A stretch of 64,000 nt of DNA from Neisseria sicca (GCF_017753665.1 NZ_CP072524.1:1-64000); one strand, 5' to 3'; counted from the first letter of the stretch, positions 8,787 through 17,383 are shown. Numbers and translations: made by a program. Notes: a model not told the origin generated them from the sequence alone.

Positions 8787-9092
8787 GGCGTTTCAGACGA
8801 CCTTTTGTTTTTGGGAAGCGGATAAGCCATCGTGAATGATTAAGAAAACCCAGTACTGTCATTCCTACACAGGCAGGAATCCAGGCTTTAATTTTTCAGA
8901 AATGTTCAGAAATTGCCGCAGCTTCAAATTACCGGGTTACGCCTGCGCGGGAATGGCGGCAATATCAGGTCGCCTGAAAACACAGTTTCATCGAAATAAA
9001 AAACAATTTATCTATACAAACTCAACAAACGTCGTCTGAATCCCGTTTCAGACGACTTGTCATCTTTTAAAAATAACGAAGGAGGATATGTC
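8787..9092. other. dusB-fis intergenic region
   Basis: No gene is seen. The stretch holds a variant dRS3 repeat, DUS copies in both orientations (one near 8790, a pair near 9031-9060) and the fis leader. Confidence 0.6.
8861..8880. repeat. dRS3-like repeat (variant)
   Basis: ATTCCTACACAGGCAGGAAT keeps the ATTCCC-N8-GGGAAT plan of the neisserial dRS3 repeat, with one compensatory C-to-T/G-to-A change in the arms. Confidence 0.7.
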
Positions 9093-9338
9093 ATGAAACA
9101 ACCCATCCCCGATATTGCGCAATGCGTTGAACAGAATTTGCAACAATATTTCAAAGACTTGAATGGTACGGAGCCTTGCGGCGTGTACGATATGGTGTTG
9201 CACCAAGTGGAAAAGCCCATGCTGATTTGCGTGATGGCGCAATGCGGCGGCAATCAGTCTAAGGCGGCGGTGATTTTGGGGCTGAACCGCAATACGCTGC
9301 GTAAGAAGCTGTTGCAGCATGGTCTGCTGGAGGGCTGA
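9093..9338 (+). CDS. fis: Fis family DNA-binding protein
   Basis: Fis is a small nucleoid protein that bends DNA and activates rRNA and other promoters. The 81 residues are somewhat shorter than the 98 of E. coli Fis. The C-terminal helix-turn-helix is clear: GGNQSKAAVILGLNRNTLRKKL. The N-terminal part is a short helical dimerisation region. The ATG at 9093 has a perfect GGAGG Shine-Dalgarno at 9081-9085, and an ATG at 9088 is out of frame. The position behind dusB supports the call. Confidence 0.9.
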   Translation: MKQPIPDIAQCVEQNLQQYFKDLNGTEPCGVYDMVLHQVEKPMLICVMAQCGGNQSKAAVILGLNRNTLRKKLLQHGLLEG

Positions 9339-9349
9339 GGTCGTCTGAA

Positions 9350-10213
9350 ATGTTCTATCAAGTCCTTGCCTTGATTATTTGGGGCAGTTCGTTTATCGCC
9401 GCCAAATATTCCTACGAAATGCTTGATGCCGCGTTGATGGTCGAGGCGCGGCTGTTGATTGCTGCGTTGATGGTGCTGCCTTCCTGTTACCGCCATTTCG
9501 GCAAGATTCCGCGCCGCGAGTGGAAGCCGTTGTTGTGGATTGCCTTTATCAACTATGTCGTGGTTTTGCTGCTTCAGTTTATCGGCTTGAAATACACGTC
9601 CGCCGCCAGCGCGATTACCATGGTCGGGCTTGAACCCTTGCTGGTGGTGTTTGTCGGGCATTTCTTTTTCAACGACAAAGCGAGAATTTACCACTGGATT
9701 TGCGGTGCGGCGGCGTTTGTCGGTATCGGGATGATGGTGCTGGGCGGCGCGGAAGAGGGCGGCGCGGTCGATTGGTTCGGCTGTTTGCTGATTTTGCTTG
9801 CCGGAATCGGTTTTGCCGGCGTGATGCGTCCGAGCCGAGAGATGATTGCCCGCATCGGCGCGCCTGCATTTACTTCTGCTTCCATGGCGGCGGCGGCGGT
9901 GTTGTGTCTGCCGTTTTCGCTGGTGTTGGCTGAAAGCTATGAAGTCCGCTGGTCGTGGGGCGGCGTGTTGTCGATTTTGTATTTGGGGATTGGATGCAGT
10001 TGGCTTGCCTATCTTTTATGGAACAAGGGCATGAACAAAGTCCCTGCCAATGTCTCCGGACTCTTGATTTCGCTCGAACCCGTCATCGGCGTCATCATGG
10101 CGGTACTGATTCTGGGCGAACATTTATCCGCCGTCTCCGCTTCGGGCGTGTTCATCGTCATCGCTTCGACGTTTGTGGTGGGATGGCTGTCGAACAGAGG
10201 AAAGAGTGCGTAA
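9350..10213 (+). CDS. EamA/DMT superfamily transporter
   Basis: A 287-residue inner-membrane protein with about ten hydrophobic helices arranged as two EamA repeats. The first runs from ALIIWGSSFIAAKYSYE to the mid-loop and ends with LEPLLVVFVGHFFFND. The second ends with SLEPVIGVIMAVLILGEHLS. These paired LEP...GE/ND motifs are typical of drug/metabolite exporters of the RhaT/YdcZ type. The substrate cannot be read from sequence. The start codon lies 11 bp after fis and directly abuts a DUS, so the gene may be cotranscribed with dusB-fis. Confidence 0.85.
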   Translation: MFYQVLALIIWGSSFIAAKYSYEMLDAALMVEARLLIAALMVLPSCYRHFGKIPRREWKPLLWIAFINYVVVLLLQFIGLKYTSAASAITMVGLEPLLVVFVGHFFFNDKARIYHWICGAAAFVGIGMMVLGGAEEGGAVDWFGCLLILLAGIGFAGVMRPSREMIARIGAPAFTSASMAAAAVLCLPFSLVLAESYEVRWSWGGVLSILYLGIGCSWLAYLLWNKGMNKVPANVSGLLISLEPVIGVIMAVLILGEHLSAVSASGVFIVIASTFVVGWLSNRGKSA

Positions 10214-10390
10214 GGGGTCGTCTGAACCGTAGGAAAACCCGATTTGAAAGACGTTTGGGAATCTGTTTTAAAAGCAACGTATGCCTGATTTTTAAATTGG
10301 ATTCAACCTGATCGCTGCAATGACGTCAGTCGGTTTGAATAAGTGCCTTGCCAAAATAAGCGATCAATAAATATTCAAATGTAAACTAAG

Positions 10391-10427
10391 AAAAAGGTCG
10401 TCTGAAAACTTGTTTCAGACGACCTTT
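10391..10427. terminator. DUS-pair hairpin, EamA gene / DUF799 gene
   Basis: AAAAAGGTCGTCTGAAAAC and GTTTCAGACGACCTTT form a tight hairpin between two convergent genes. It could terminate both. Confidence 0.65.
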
Positions 10428-10437
10428 GCTTTGGGGA

Positions 10438-11109
10438 TTATTTACCCGGCTGGGTTTCATAGTGGGGCGAATAAGGGCCGTACATGATGCCGTTCGTCGC
10501 GGACGCCGAAAGCAAGCGCGTGCCTGCAACTTGGGCAATATCGAATCCTTTGTCGCCGATAGAGCTTGCAATCTGTTGGACGATTGCGCTCAACATTGCG
10601 CCGAGCAGGCCTTGTCCGGCAGTATTGTTGTTCTCGGTGCTGGAAGCCGTTGCAGAACCGTGCCACAACTCTTTTCCGGTTTTCGCGTCAACCAGTTTGG
10701 CTTCCGCCGTAACCCGGGTATCGCTTTGGATGAGTTGGTAGCTGGTGCCGTATTGGTTGATTTTTATATAGAGTACGGCATCCGCGCCGAAAATCCGATT
10801 GAGTTTTTCAAGGCTGACTTGATGGATGTCGTGCGCATTATCCATACCGTTTTGCTTGAAGGTTTCGGCCACTGCGGCAACCGGGAAGACGTAATAGCCT
10901 GATTCTGCCAACGGTTGCGTGGAAGAAGCGAGCATCCCCGCACTTGCCTTGACTTCCGGCGATTCGTTTAAGGGGGGCAATACCAAAATGGAGCGGGGTT
11001 TGCTTTCCCTGAATGCGGAATAGTCAAAAGGCTGCGGCGCGGTAGCGGAGCAGGCTGACAGTATGACGGCGGTTGCAGAGGCAAAAAGGGCGGTTTTCAG
11101 GCTGCTCAT
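10438..11109 (-). CDS. DUF799 lipoprotein, GNA1162 family
   Basis: A 223-residue precursor with lipobox ILSAC (Cys20). It resembles the meningococcal antigen GNA1162: the mature part runs through RSILVLPPLNESPEVKAS, then a Rossmann-like alpha/beta segment (FGADAVLYIKINQYG, AEAKLVDAKTGKELWHGSA). The fold is known to resemble TolB/CsgG-type periplasmic domains. It is the last gene of a three-lipoprotein operon, and its ATG overlaps the stop of the DUF4810 gene by 4 bp. A role in assembling or trafficking an envelope complex is inferred from the CsgG-like partner. The substrate is unknown. Confidence 0.85.
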   Translation of the reverse strand: MSSLKTALFASATAVILSACSATAPQPFDYSAFRESKPRSILVLPPLNESPEVKASAGMLASSTQPLAESGYYVFPVAAVAETFKQNGMDNAHDIHQVSLEKLNRIFGADAVLYIKINQYGTSYQLIQSDTRVTAEAKLVDAKTGKELWHGSATASSTENNNTAGQGLLGAMLSAIVQQIASSIGDKGFDIAQVAGTRLLSASATNGIMYGPYSPHYETQPGK

Positions 11110-11465
11110 TTTTGGGCTCCTTTATTTTTCAACAGGAAGTCCATGAAGACGGAAGATTCGGGGAACAGGCGTTTTTCGGTTTCGAAGTGTTCCGCTGCCG
11201 ACTGATCCTGCCCCGCCTCGCTCAACAGCATTCCCAAATGAGCGTGTGTGCCGGGTGCTTCTTTTTTATTTTCGCTCCGGGTTTTCTGGAAATATTTTTC
11301 CATTGCGTCGATTTGTTCGCCTAGGGGTTTGCCGTCGCTTTTGAGGCGTTCGTAAACATCGGCATTGTTGTTTCCCCAATAATAAAGGGTCTGCTGAGGG
11401 CTGCCGCATGCGGCCAGCAGCAGGCAGAATGCGCCCAGGCAGCCTGTTTTGATGAGTTTGTCCAT
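11106..11465 (-). CDS. DUF4810 lipoprotein
   Basis: A 119-residue lipoprotein precursor (lipobox LLAAC, Cys20). The mature part is mostly helical (YERLKSDGKPLGEQIDAMEKYFQK; THAHLGMLLSEAGQDQSAAEHFETEKRLFPES) and looks like one or two TPR-like helix pairs. This fits DUF4810. The frame extends upstream to 11519, but that would overlap the preceding gene. The ATG at 11465 follows 13 bp after the CsgG-like stop and starts a proper signal peptide. It is translationally coupled to the DUF799 gene by a 4-bp overlap. Confidence 0.85.
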   Translation of the reverse strand: MDKLIKTGCLGAFCLLLAACGSPQQTLYYWGNNNADVYERLKSDGKPLGEQIDAMEKYFQKTRSENKKEAPGTHAHLGMLLSEAGQDQSAAEHFETEKRLFPESSVFMDFLLKNKGAQK

Positions 11466-11478
11466 TTCAGACGACCTT

Positions 11479-12144
11479 TCAGCGGGCAGGCGTCCAAGCA
11501 CCGCTTTCGATGCCGGCAACCAAATTATTGACTGCTTCGCGGATGGCCAGATCCAATACTTTGCCGTTCAGCGTCGCATCGTAGCCCGCAGTGCCGCCAA
11601 AGCCGACGACTTCGCGGTTGGACAATGAAAATTCCCCTGCGCCCTGCGCTGAATAAACCACTTCGGAAGTGCGTACATCCACGACGTTCAACGCTACTTT
11701 GGCATAGGCGACTTGGGATTTGCCGCGTCCTAAAATCCCGAAAAGCTGATGGTCGCCGACATCCTTGCGGCCAAACTCGGTTACATCGCCGGTAATCACA
11801 TAATCCGCACCTTTAAGGGCTTGAGTTTTGCCGCCGATGCCTGCTTCCTGCTTCAGCGCGCTCAATTGTGTACGGTTGAGTACGTTGAAACGGTTAGTCT
11901 GTTGCAGGTGGGTCAGCAAAATGGTTTTCGCCTGACTGCCCAAACGGTCTTCCCCGTCGGAAAATACGCCGCGCTGGTAAGTGGAGCGGTTGTCGAAGCT
12001 CCCGATGGAAATAGGCGCGCGCGCACCGTGATAAGGGGTATTGTAGCTGCTGACTTTGACGGCTTCGATGGTTTTGGAAGACTCGGTCGCACAGCCGGCT
12101 GCCAAGGCTGCGGTTGCAAAAATGCAGAGGAATTTTCTGTACAT
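11479..12144 (-). CDS. CsgG/HfaB-like lipoprotein
   Basis: A 221-residue precursor with lipobox LAAGC (Cys18). The mature sequence matches the CsgG family: ISIGSFDNRSTYQRGVFSDGEDRLGSQAKTILLTHLQQTNRFNVLNRTQL, then ADYVITGDVTEFGRK and a C-terminal helix (LAIREAVNNLVAGIESG). CsgG forms the outer-membrane curli pore, but shorter relatives without curli genes are common. No curlin genes are visible here. The ATG at 12144 has AGGAG upstream, whereas the open frame to 12243 lacks a signal. It is the first gene of the lipoprotein operon. Confidence 0.85.
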   Translation of the reverse strand: MYRKFLCIFATAALAAGCATESSKTIEAVKVSSYNTPYHGARAPISIGSFDNRSTYQRGVFSDGEDRLGSQAKTILLTHLQQTNRFNVLNRTQLSALKQEAGIGGKTQALKGADYVITGDVTEFGRKDVGDHQLFGILGRGKSQVAYAKVALNVVDVRTSEVVYSAQGAGEFSLSNREVVGFGGTAGYDATLNGKVLDLAIREAVNNLVAGIESGAWTPAR

Positions 12145-12465
12145 ATTGGATGACTCCTGGGTAACTCGGAATTTGGACTTTGTAGGGCAGATTATGCAAT
12201 CCGACCGATTTTGCATTCTATGGCTGTTTGTTAATGTATGCAAGATTTAACTGTATGAAATTTTAAAACTATTTAAAAATGTTAAGTGGTTGGATATGCG
12301 AAGTCGTCTGAAAACTTATGAACACGGTTTTCAGACGACCTTTTTTATCGAAAAAATTGTCAACAATTTTTCCAGAAAACTGCTGCTAAAACTTCAAAAC
12401 TGGGGGATAATACCGCCCCTGAAAGTGTTTGTTTCCAGTTATAAATCTGCTTAAAAGGAATCCCC
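12145..12465. other. Divergent intergenic region, CsgG-like / purH
   Basis: Holds promoters for both directions, by position, and a DUS hairpin at 12302-12349. A GATAAT near 12406 could be a purH -10, but no convincing -35 is seen. No gene is visible. Confidence 0.5.
12302..12349. repeat. Inverted DUS pair upstream of purH
   Basis: AGTCGTCTGAAAAC pairs with GTTTTCAGACGACCTTTTTT across about 14 bp. The T-run follows on the plus strand although no plus-strand gene precedes it. Confidence 0.55.
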
Positions 12466-14046
12466 ATGCCTTCCATCAAACGCGCCCTGATCAGCCTGTC
12501 CGACAAAAACGGCGTCGTCGAATTTGCCCAAACCCTGCACAAGCTCGGTGTCGAAATCCTCTCCACCGGCGGAACGGCGAAGCTGCTTGCCGATGCGGGC
12601 GTTCCCGTGATTGAAGTCGCCGACTACACCGGTTTTCCCGAAATGCTCGACGGTCGCGTGAAAACGCTGCATCCGAAAATCCACGGCGGTATTTTGGGGC
12701 GGCGCGATTTGGGCGAACACGTCGCCAAGATGGAAGAGCACGGCATCGGCAACATCGACCTCGTGTGCGTCAACCTTTATCCATTCGCCGCCACCATCGC
12801 CAAACCAAACTGCACGCTGGAAGACGCGATTGAAAACATCGACATCGGCGGCCCGACCATGGTTCGTTCCGCCGCGAAAAACTGGAAACACGTCGCCATC
12901 GTTACCGATACCGCCGACTTTCCCGCCGTCGCAGCCGAAATGGAAGCCAACGGCGGCGCGTTGAGCGACAAAACCCGCTTCAACCTGTCGCGCAAAGCGT
13001 TCAGCCACACCGCCCAATACGACGGCATGATTTCCAACTACTTAACCTCGCTTTCAGACGACGTCTTGAGCGGCACGCCCGAAATCGGCGAGTTCCCAAG
13101 CCAGTTCAACCAAAGCTGGATTAAAGTACAAGACATGCGCTACGGCGAAAACCCGCACCAGCGCGCCGCTTTCTACCGCGATGTTTATCCCGCCGCAGGC
13201 AGCCTCGCCGCATACAAACAGCTCCAAGGCAAAGAATTGTCCTACAACAACATCGCCGATGCCGATGCCGCATGGGAAGCAGTCAAATCCTTCGACGCAC
13301 CCGCCTGCGTGATTGTGAAACACGCCAATCCGTGCGGCGTCGCCGTTGCAGCCGATACATTGACCGCCTACAAACTCGCCTACGCCACCGACACCACCAG
13401 CGCGTTCGGCGGCATCATCGCCTTCAACCGCGAAGTGGACGGCGAAACCGTGAAACAGATTACCGACAATCAATTTATGGAAGTCCTGATGGCGCCGAAG
13501 TTCACCGCCGAAGCCCTCGAAATCGCCGCCGCCAAGAAAAACGTGCGCGTATTGGAAGTGCCTCTAGAAGCAGGCGCAAACCGCTTTGAACTCAAACGCG
13601 TCGGCGGCGGACTGTTGGTACAAACGCCCGACATCCACCGCATCAGCCGCACCGATTTGAAAGTCGTCTCCAAACGCCAACCGACCGAGCAGGAGTGGAA
13701 TGATTTGCTGTTTGTCTGGAACGTCGCCAAATACGTCAAATCCAACGCCATCGTGTTCGGCAAAGGCGGTCAAACCTACGGCATCGGCGCAGGTCAAATG
13801 AGCCGCGTGGACAGCACCCGCATCGCCGCCCGCAAAGCGCAGGACGCAGGCTTGGACTTAAACGGCGCATGCGCCGCCTCCGATGCCTTCTTCCCATTCC
13901 GCGACGGTGTGGACGTCATCGCCGAACAAGGCATCAAAGCCATCATCCATCCCGCCGGCTCGATGCGCGATCAGGAAGTTTTTGATGCGGCCGACGAACA
14001 CGGCATCGCCATGGTGGTAACAGGCGTTCGCCATTTTAGGCATTGA
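12466..14046 (+). CDS. purH: Bifunctional AICAR transformylase / IMP cyclohydrolase
   Basis: PurH catalyses the last two steps of IMP synthesis, formyl transfer from 10-formyl-tetrahydrofolate to AICAR and ring closure, in the cytoplasm. At 526 residues it has the family length. The N-terminal MGS-like cyclohydrolase domain begins KRALISLSDKNGVVEFAQ and contains STGGTAKLLADAGV and DGRVKTLHPKIHGG. The transformylase domain contains YGENPHQRAAFY, KHANPCGVAVA and the C-terminal HPAGSMRDQEVFDAADEHGIAM ending in RHFRH. AAAGGA precedes the ATG. It is followed by a DUS terminator and appears monocistronic. Confidence 0.98.
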   Translation: MPSIKRALISLSDKNGVVEFAQTLHKLGVEILSTGGTAKLLADAGVPVIEVADYTGFPEMLDGRVKTLHPKIHGGILGRRDLGEHVAKMEEHGIGNIDLVCVNLYPFAATIAKPNCTLEDAIENIDIGGPTMVRSAAKNWKHVAIVTDTADFPAVAAEMEANGGALSDKTRFNLSRKAFSHTAQYDGMISNYLTSLSDDVLSGTPEIGEFPSQFNQSWIKVQDMRYGENPHQRAAFYRDVYPAAGSLAAYKQLQGKELSYNNIADADAAWEAVKSFDAPACVIVKHANPCGVAVAADTLTAYKLAYATDTTSAFGGIIAFNREVDGETVKQITDNQFMEVLMAPKFTAEALEIAAAKKNVRVLEVPLEAGANRFELKRVGGGLLVQTPDIHRISRTDLKVVSKRQPTEQEWNDLLFVWNVAKYVKSNAIVFGKGGQTYGIGAGQMSRVDSTRIAARKAQDAGLDLNGACAASDAFFPFRDGVDVIAEQGIKAIIHPAGSMRDQEVFDAADEHGIAMVVTGVRHFRH

Positions 14047-14069
14047 TTCGGGAAATAAATAATGTGAAC

Positions 14070-14107
14070 AAAGGTCGTCTGAAAAACTATTTTCAGACGA
14101 CCTTTTT
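14070..14107 (+). terminator. DUS-pair terminator after purH
   Basis: AAAGGTCGTCTGAAAA and TTTTCAGACGACCTTTTT with a very short loop and a T-run, 24 bp after the purH stop. Confidence 0.8.
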
Positions 14108-14177
14108 GTACAAGAGATGTACAGGGATACACGGCAATTGCATTTTCATTCTGTCCGACAAAATGCCGCTGTTGAGG

Positions 14178-14486
14178 CTATTGGTCAATTTGCCCACTGT
14201 TGATGGGAAGGAAGTGGGTGCAAAACCGCCATTCGTGTACCGCTTGATCATCGATATAGGCGTTCGGTTTGGGTAAAAATGCTTGGAAACATTCTGATAT
14301 GCCTAATTCTTCTGCGCTGCGATGGGCGTAGTCGGCTCCACCGCTGCTCCAAAGGTAAAGCATATGCCCGTTTTCATGCAGGCGGCGGACTTGGCGGATG
14401 ACTTCGGGCATGGGGATACGCGTACTGCCTACGCTTCTGACAAGAGTGTCGTCCACATCAATGAAAATAACGGAGGGTCTGCTCAT
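14178..14486 (-). CDS. Minimal HAD-superfamily protein
   Basis: A 102-residue protein with haloacid-dehalogenase motifs at very short spacing. Motif I is VIFIDVDDTLV near the N-terminus (nucleophile and acid aspartates). Motif II is the Ser in LYLWSSGG. The motif III lysine and motif IV acids are in LPKPNAYIDD. No cap domain fits in this length, so it would be a capless phosphatase acting on a macromolecular or exposed phosphate, or a polynucleotide-kinase-like fragment. The substrate is unknown. It is flanked by DUS on both sides and seems monocistronic. Confidence 0.75.
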   Translation of the reverse strand: MSRPSVIFIDVDDTLVRSVGSTRIPMPEVIRQVRRLHENGHMLYLWSSGGADYAHRSAEELGISECFQAFLPKPNAYIDDQAVHEWRFCTHFLPINSGQIDQ

Positions 14487-14598
14487 CAGTTCGATTGCTT
14501 TGAAATAGGTGGATTGATGTCAAAAAGGTCGTCTGAAAAACCTTTTCATAATTTCTATCGTTGTTTTGTTCAATTCCGCTGTATTTGTTAAAACGGGT

Positions 14599-15393
14599 TT
14601 ACTGGTTCTCCCGTATCCATTTTTCCCAACGCTCGAACAGGGCGGGTTGTAGGGCGGCGATGACGGAGCGTTTGAAAACGTGTTCGCCGCTCCAGAAGTC
14701 GTCGCCTTCCAAAGTGGACAGGTTGCCGCCTGCTTCTTCGAAAATCAGCGCGCCGGCTGCGTAGTCCCACAGTTTTTGTCCGCCGTGGACGTAAACGTCG
14801 TAGCGTCCGCTGGCGAGGTAGCACCAGTCGAGCGTGCTGCTGCCCATGCTGCGGATGGTGCCGAAGGGGGCGAGCGTGCTCATGCGGCTGGTGAGTTTGC
14901 CGGAACGCAGGTATTTGATTTCGACGCCTGCGATGGCTTCGCTGAGTTTTTTGTCGACGGTGCGCAGGGGAAGTTGTGTTCCGTTGAGGTATGCGCCTTT
15001 GCCGCGTTCGGCGTAGAAACATTCGCCGCTGACGGGGTTGTAGATGATGCCGAGTTCGGCGCGGCCGTTTTTGACGAAGGCGACGGAAACGGCGAAATGG
15101 GGCAGTCCGTTGACGAAGTTGTTGGTTCCGTCTATGGGGTCGACGACCCACAGCCCGTCGGTATGCGCGTGCATTTTCCAAAGGGTGGTTTGTTCCTGCA
15201 CGCTCATTTCTTCGCCGAGCATGGGACTGTCGATCAACAAGGGCAGGGCGGCGGCGAAGGCGGTTTGGGCGGCAAGGTCGGCTTCGCTGAGCATGGAGCC
15301 GTCTTCTTTGCGGTGCGACGGGGTATTCAGGAAGCGCGGCATGACTTCGGTTTGCGCGATGTGCCGGACGACTTTTTGCAATCGGTGTAACAC
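14599..15393 (-). CDS. suhB: Inositol monophosphatase family protein (SuhB-like)
   Basis: A 264-residue Mg2+-dependent phosphatase fold. Metal-binding motifs are LGEEMS (Glu), DPIDGTNNFVNG and the C-terminal WDYAAGALIFEEAGG. E. coli SuhB, 267 residues, also acts with Nus factors in rRNA antitermination, and a boxA is present in the rrn leader here; whether this protein does so is inference. The frame is open to 15471, but that would consume the whole divergent promoter region shared with rsmE. GTG at 15393 has AAGGA about 7 bp upstream and gives the family length, so it is preferred. Confidence 0.85.
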   Translation of the reverse strand: MLHRLQKVVRHIAQTEVMPRFLNTPSHRKEDGSMLSEADLAAQTAFAAALPLLIDSPMLGEEMSVQEQTTLWKMHAHTDGLWVVDPIDGTNNFVNGLPHFAVSVAFVKNGRAELGIIYNPVSGECFYAERGKGAYLNGTQLPLRTVDKKLSEAIAGVEIKYLRSGKLTSRMSTLAPFGTIRSMGSSTLDWCYLASGRYDVYVHGGQKLWDYAAGALIFEEAGGNLSTLEGDDFWSGEHVFKRSVIAALQPALFERWEKWIRENQ

Positions 15394-15430
15394 TTTTTGT
15401 CCTTGTTTTTGCGGTTGGGGTGCGAAATCG

Positions 15431-15448
15431 TATAATCGCGTTATTATA
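15431..15448. promoter_or_regulatory. Back-to-back -10 boxes, rsmE and suhB
   Basis: TATAAT reads rightward at 15431-15436 and leftward at 15448-15443. The two transcripts would start within a few dozen bases of each other in opposite directions. The -35 matches are weak on both sides. Confidence 0.5.
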
Positions 15449-15469
15449 TCCGTTTTCACTTGAAGAACC

Positions 15470-16195
15470 ATGTCCAGATTTTATCTGCCTGATGCTTTAT
15501 ATGCGGGGCAAGTCGTTGAACTGCCTGATAATGTTGTGCGTCATTTAAATGTTTTGCGTGTGCGCTGCGGGGAAGAGGTCGTTTTGTTTAACGGCAATGG
15601 CAAGGCATATCCTGCGCGTTTGGATGTTTTGGAAAAACGCCGTGCCTGCGCGGAGGTGTTGCGCGAGGAGGAGGCGGACAACGAATCGCCGCTGAAAATC
15701 ACGCTGGTGCAGTCGGTATCGAGCGGCGAACGTATGGATTTTACTTTGCAGAAAAGCGTGGAGCTGGGCGTGATGGCGATTCAGCCGGTAATCAGCGAAC
15801 GCTGCGTCGTGCGCCTGAGCGGCGAACGGGCGGACAAACGGGTGGCGCGTTGGCAGGAAATTGTGGTGTCTGCCTGCGAACAAAGCGGCAGGAATATGGT
15901 GCCGGAAGTGCGCCCGTTGCTGCCTTACCGCGAGGCTTTGAAACAGATGTCGTCTGAAACGACCAAGCTGTTGATGAGTTTGAACCGCGCCCAAAGTTTG
16001 CGTGCCGTCAAGCCGTTTTCAGACGACCTGATTTTTATGGTGGGGCCGGAAGGTGGCTGGACGGACGAGGAGGAGAGGATGGCGTTTGAGTCGGGATTTC
16101 AGTCGGTAACGCTGGGCAAGAGGATTCTGCGGACGGAAACCGCTTCGCTGGCGGCGATTGCGGCGATGCAGACGCTTTGGGGGGATTTTGTGTAA
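15470..16195 (+). CDS. rsmE: 16S rRNA (uracil1498-N3)-methyltransferase
   Basis: A SPOUT-fold methyltransferase that modifies U1498 of 16S rRNA in the 30S subunit. The protein has 241 residues: an N-terminal PUA-like domain (MSRFYLPDALYAGQ ... HLNVLRVRCGEEVVLFNG) and a knotted C-terminal domain with the SAM-binding signatures FMVGPEGGWTDEEE and LGKRILRTETASLAAI. A DUS in the gene encodes SDDL (about 16018-16029), just before the GPEGG motif. It is divergent from the suhB-like gene. Confidence 0.95.
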   Translation: MSRFYLPDALYAGQVVELPDNVVRHLNVLRVRCGEEVVLFNGNGKAYPARLDVLEKRRACAEVLREEEADNESPLKITLVQSVSSGERMDFTLQKSVELGVMAIQPVISERCVVRLSGERADKRVARWQEIVVSACEQSGRNMVPEVRPLLPYREALKQMSSETTKLLMSLNRAQSLRAVKPFSDDLIFMVGPEGGWTDEEERMAFESGFQSVTLGKRILRTETASLAAIAAMQTLWGDFV

Positions 16196-16395
16196 TCGAG
16201 GTCGTCTGAAAACGGGATATGGAAACGTAAATTTTTAGATGGTCTGAAAAGTAAGTTTCATTGAAATCATATGTTTATATTTGTTTTTCAAACCATTGCG
16301 CGCTTTACCTGTTTTACGCCTTCGCGGCGTTGGGCAATTCATCCGTTTTCGCTTACAATAGCCGATTATCCGAATCAACGCTCAAAGGCCTTCAC

Positions 16396-17358
16396 ATGCA
16401 ATACGCCAAAATTTTAGGTACCGGCAGCTATCTTCCCGCCAACCGCGTCAGCAACGACGATTTGGCGAAAAAAGTCGATACGTCCGACGAGTGGATTACC
16501 ACCCGTACCGGCATCAAGTTTCGCCATATTGCAGACGAAGGCGAAAAAACCAGCGACCTCGCCGCCGAAGCATCGCACCGCGCGCTGGTTGCAGCGGGTG
16601 TCGCTGCCGATGAAATCGATTTGATTATCGTGGCGACCGCCACCCCCGATATGCAGTTCCCGTCCACTGCGACCATCGTTCAACAAAAACTCGGCATAGC
16701 AAACGGCTGCCCCGCATTTGACGTACAGGCAGTCTGCGCGGGCTTTATGTACGCCCTGTCCACCGCCAACGCCTACATCAAAAGCGGCATGGCGAAAAAG
16801 GCTTTGGTCATCGGCGCGGAAACGTTCAGCCGCATCGTGGATTGGAACGACCGCACGACCTGCGTTTTGTTTGGCGACGGCGCAGGCGCAGTAGTATTAG
16901 GCGCGTCCGACGAAGCGGGCATCATCCACAGCAAACTCAAAGCAGACGGCAATTATCTCGACCTGCTCAACGTACCCGGTCAAATCGCCAACGGGCAAGT
17001 TTGTGGTTCGCCCTACGTCAAAATGGACGGACCGGGCGTGTTTAAATTCGCGGTCAAAATGCTCGCAAAAATCGCCGACGAAGTCATCAGCGAGGCAGGT
17101 TATACCCCCGATCAAATCGACTGGCTCGTACCGCACCAAGCCAACAAACGCATCATCGACGCCACCGCCAAACACTTGGGTCTGGACATGGAAAAAGTCA
17201 TCCTGACCGTACAGGAACACGGCAACACATCCGCCGCTTCCATCCCGCTCGCGCTCGATGTCGGCATCCAAAATGGTCAAATCAAGCGCGGACAAAACCT
17301 GTTGCTCGAAGGCATAGGTGGCGGCTTCGCGTGGGGCGCGGTGTTGGTGAAATACTGA
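16396..17358 (+). CDS. fabH: Beta-ketoacyl-ACP synthase III
   Basis: FabH starts type II fatty acid synthesis by condensing acetyl-CoA with malonyl-ACP. The 320-residue protein has the Cys-His-Asn triad: Cys in VQAVCAGFMY (near 112), His in WLVPHQANKRI and Asn in EHGNTSAAS. The frame is open to 16261, but that extension is not family sequence, and the ATG at 16396 (MQYAKILGTGSYLPANRVS) gives the right length. fabD lies 3 kb on and fabG 13 kb on, with msbA among them, so this is a split fatty acid cluster. plsX and acpP are not in the window. Confidence 0.97.
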   Translation: MQYAKILGTGSYLPANRVSNDDLAKKVDTSDEWITTRTGIKFRHIADEGEKTSDLAAEASHRALVAAGVAADEIDLIIVATATPDMQFPSTATIVQQKLGIANGCPAFDVQAVCAGFMYALSTANAYIKSGMAKKALVIGAETFSRIVDWNDRTTCVLFGDGAGAVVLGASDEAGIIHSKLKADGNYLDLLNVPGQIANGQVCGSPYVKMDGPGVFKFAVKMLAKIADEVISEAGYTPDQIDWLVPHQANKRIIDATAKHLGLDMEKVILTVQEHGNTSAASIPLALDVGIQNGQIKRGQNLLLEGIGGGFAWGAVLVKY

Positions 17359-17383
17359 TTTTTTGTTTGTTTGAAAAACTTAA

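Noticed and set aside
10426..10902. 158-codon plus-strand frame opposite the DUF799 lipoprotein
   Set aside because: Shadow of the well-supported minus-strand gene. The lipobox and operon overlap support the minus strand.
11479..12144. CsgG-like gene as part of a curli system
   Set aside because: No curlin subunit, CsgE or CsgF gene is present nearby, so only the family name can be supported.
15394..15471. ATG at 15471 as the start of the suhB-like gene
   Set aside because: Would place coding sequence across the divergent promoter region and overlap the rsmE ATG. GTG 15393 has a good ribosome site and family length.
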